From the NCBI GenBank assembly GCA_022648295.1, contig JALCME010000006.1, positions 102,561 through 166,560 of the forward strand: DNA of 64,000 bases, given 5' to 3'. The stretch comes from Bacteroides sp. (GTDB lineage Bacteria > Bacteroidota > Bacteroidia > Bacteroidales > Bacteroidaceae). A program made the position numbers and the translations under genes. Positions 62,370 through 64,000 of this stretch are shown here, piece by piece (position 1 is the first letter of the stretch; the number at the start of each line of letters is the position of its first letter). The notes under the pieces were generated by a model that ran no database searches, was not told where the DNA came from, and worked only from the letters and a program-made list of their open reading frames with translations.

Positions 62370-63383
62370 TTAGCTCTGCTTTTTCCATTTGTCAGGGAGC
62401 AAATTTCTTAGGAGTTCTTTGTCGGTGTTTGGATTAACCTCAATAAACTTGTTCAGTATATCTTTAAAGTATTCAAATGTATTAATACCATTAAGTCTGC
62501 ATGAACAAGCCAATGAATATATCAAGGCTGATCTTTTGGCACCTTTATGGCTACCGGAGAATAGAGAGTTTCTTCTGCTCAGGCTGATATACCTGTTCTG
62601 CCTTTCGATGGCATTGTTATCGAGTTCGTATTCGGGTTTGAGTATATAATTGCACAATGCGGGATATTCCTTTAACGCATAGTTTACAGCCTTTGCCAAA
62701 GCACTCTTGGGCAAGACCTTCCTGTCTGCTTGCAGTGCGAGCAGTTTCTCTTTGAGTTCCTTCAGTATAGGTTCCGCATATTTTTTCTTTTGTGCCAGTA
62801 CTTGTGGAGGTGAGTATTGCGGTGGTATTTTATGCTCTTGTCTATAAAGCCTGTTAATGATCTCTACAATTTCTTTGGCTTGTGGGTTTCCTTCAATATC
62901 AAGAAACTTTCTTTTACAATGCTGGAAACATGCCAGACGTATAGCATATGGATATTCATCGGTTTCCAATATTTTATAATTTCCCAACCCGCCGGATTGT
63001 ATTGCTCCCCGATACCCCGGCTTTATGTACTGAGTGAGCACGTTTCTGGCCCGTGAGCCGTTCTCATAAAAGAAATGTACCAGATTCAGATGGTGGGCTA
63101 AAGCCGACCAGATATATACCTTACCGGATGCTTTTCCCAAAACATTCGTTTTGCCTTTGTCCAATACCGTGTAATAGCTCTCGTCCATGTGCAGGTAGTC
63201 ATCCTCACGAACGGCTTCCCCCAAGACTTCCTCCAGGCTGTCAAGCAGCTGCGCCGCCTTCTTTACCAATCCATGAGCGGTGGATTTGTTCAGTTCAAAA
63301 CCATTCTCGGCAAAGAACTTGATGATCCTCTCCACCGGCATGGAATAGATGTATCTCATAGAGGATGGTTTCCAGACTGATAC
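62370..63383 (-). pseudogene. IS66 transposase (TnpC), truncated
   Basis: Frame of about 337 residues in the IS66 transposase register (MRYIYSMPVERIIKFFAENG onward) to the stop at 62370; the open frame extends to 63461 but the upstream part reads through foreign sequence. The DDE core shows DYLHMDESYYTVLDK (first Asp), AIQSGGLGNYK where IS66 proteins have a second Asp (Q-S/T-D-G; here GGC for Gly) and NNAIERQNR (Glu). The N-terminal zinc-finger part is deleted. Loss of the second catalytic Asp plus truncation makes it non-functional. Confidence 0.85.
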
Positions 63384-63516
63384 CATGACGAATACCTTTG
63401 CCGTCGACATGATATTTACGACAAAAGCTTTGAAAAGTGATGTGTTTGACTGAGCTATCACGAAGATAAGCGCTATATGCCTCTATGGTACGGGAAAATA
63501 AGGGATGAGTTTCCAT
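63384..63516 (-). pseudogene. IS66 first small ORF, 5' fragment
   Basis: From the ATG at 63516 about 44 codons (METHPLFSRTIEAYSAYLRD ... QSFCRKYHVDGKGIRH) match the small protein that starts Bacteroides IS66 elements. The frame then runs into an out-of-frame reading of the transposase. Its 3' part, the middle orf and the start of the transposase are missing. Confidence 0.7.
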
Positions 63517-63582
63517 TGCTTTTTGCCGCCAAAGGTAAAAAGAGAAAGAAAAGAAAAAAGATGCGAATGCGGAGACGCTTAC

Positions 63583-63886
63583 TTTTCTTATTCCAAAAAT
63601 TAGCAACTCACATAACAAATCCCCTATGATATGCCCTTTTTATCGCAAAATTAAAGTAGATGTACAAGAAACGAAGTGTCAATCTCTACATGAACCATCA
63701 CCACATCCTGATCAACAACTTTGCCCATGTGTACTTTACCTTGCATTCAGCCTGCTACATATATTCCGGTCAAATGTCTTTCAATAACCATTCAGTAAAC
63801 ATTAGACGAAATTCCCGGAATTTCCCGTATACTTTTATCCTGATTCTCCTGAAAAAACTTTAGGATGCTTAATCAGGGTTGACGCA
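63583..63886. other. Gap right of the IS66 remnant
   Basis: 304 bases with no convincing gene. A 67-codon plus-strand frame (63660-63863) has no start signal or recognisable family. No tRNA, hairpin or full promoter was seen. Confidence 0.5.
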
Positions 63887-64000
63887 TTAAAAATATTTCA
63901 TAGATAAAAGTTCACAAAGTAGCTCTTCGTCCCATCCTGCAGCTTTTCTTTTTGCTTTGATACTCCCTTTTCTTGGGTTCTTTTTTATAAGCATTAATGC
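63887..64000 (-). CDS. C-terminal end of an unidentified protein (cut by right edge)
   Basis: Minus-strand frame open from the right edge to a TAA at 63887-63889, 37 codons seen. It reads ALMLIKKNPRKGSIKAKRKA followed by AGWDEELLCELLSMKYF. The basic stretch followed by GWDEEL recalls C-terminal tails of AbrB/MazE-type antitoxins, but this is weak. A complete 35-residue protein from the internal Met is also possible. Confidence 0.4.
   Translation of the reverse strand, partial: ALMLIKKNPRKGSIKAKRKAAGWDEELLCELLSMKYF

Larger units (their letters stand above)
62355..63582 (-). mobile_element. Internally deleted IS66-family element
   Basis: Perfect 13-bp terminal inverted repeats GTAAGCGTCTCCG (62355-62367) and complement (63570-63582) bound 1228 bp, about half the usual length. 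Inside are the 5' end of the first small orf and the C-terminal two thirds of the transposase, joined near 63383. The flanking 8-mers TACAACCC and TTTTCTTA do not match, so no target duplication is left. Confidence 0.85.

Noticed and set aside
63660..63863. 67-codon plus-strand frame near the right edge
   Set aside because: No start signal, odd composition and no recognisable domain; it lies in the gap beside the IS66 remnant.

Overview
The window is chromosomal DNA of a Bacteroides-type gut bacterium; the species is not determined. The evidence is two SusC/SusD-type loci, a hybrid two-component regulator, fimbrillin-like lipoproteins, lipobox signals, a Na+-pumping decarboxylase, PFOR, and many promoters of the Bacteroides form TTG-N19-21-TAnnTTTG. 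There are no rRNA or tRNA genes and no CRISPR array.

Layout. (1) 1-8.3 kb: a maltose/starch locus. A SusC-type receptor (cut by the left edge) diverges from a GH13 lipoprotein, a LacI-type regulator, an SLC45-like MFS sugar transporter and a GH65 maltose phosphorylase. An 18-bp sequence with a LacI-type palindrome occurs in both control regions at almost the same distance from the same -7 box. (2) 8.3-12.6 kb: a sodium-pumping decarboxylase operon (oadG-oadA-oadB) and an HU-like protein. (3) 12.6-13.7 kb: a gene-poor stretch with a 22-bp tandem repeat, a perfect 21-bp hairpin and a hipA remnant. (4) 13.7-16.2 kb: a membrane metallophosphoesterase and an L-lysine 6-aminotransferase-like enzyme. 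(5) 16.4-36 kb: a complete polysaccharide utilisation locus. The minus-strand operon is SusC, SusD, two paralogous heparinase II/III-fold lyases (one predicted periplasmic, one lipoprotein), GH88 unsaturated glucuronyl hydrolase, a small lipoprotein and a fimbrillin/FISUMP lipoprotein. A membrane-tethered LuxR-type regulator follows under its own promoter. Divergent to the operon are an acetylesterase and a 1327-residue HTCS. With lyases, GH88 and an esterase but no sulfatase, the likely substrate is an acetylated, non-sulfated uronic-acid polysaccharide.

(6) 36.3-44.8 kb: housekeeping genes prfC, rfbD, DUF4924, a LysE exporter, a TSUP permease and purL. (7) 44.9-47.8 kb: a sensorless HTCS-like regulator with a degenerate kinase core, in an apparent operon with a split pair of chromate (CHR) transporters. 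(8) 47.8-57.3 kb: two GHL10-type glycosidase-like proteins flanking uvrA, a small outer-membrane barrel, a tiny membrane protein overlapping cstA, and an ATP-grasp-like protein of unknown function. (9) 57.4-62.2 kb: an AAA ATPase and PFOR. (10) 62.3-63.6 kb: an internally deleted IS66 element with 13-bp terminal repeats. The right edge cuts a further minus-strand gene.

The less ordinary parts are the paired LacI-type sites that look positioned for activation, the acetylated-uronate PUL with its fimbrillin and LuxR-type partners, and the pseudokinase-like regulator coupled to CHR transporters.
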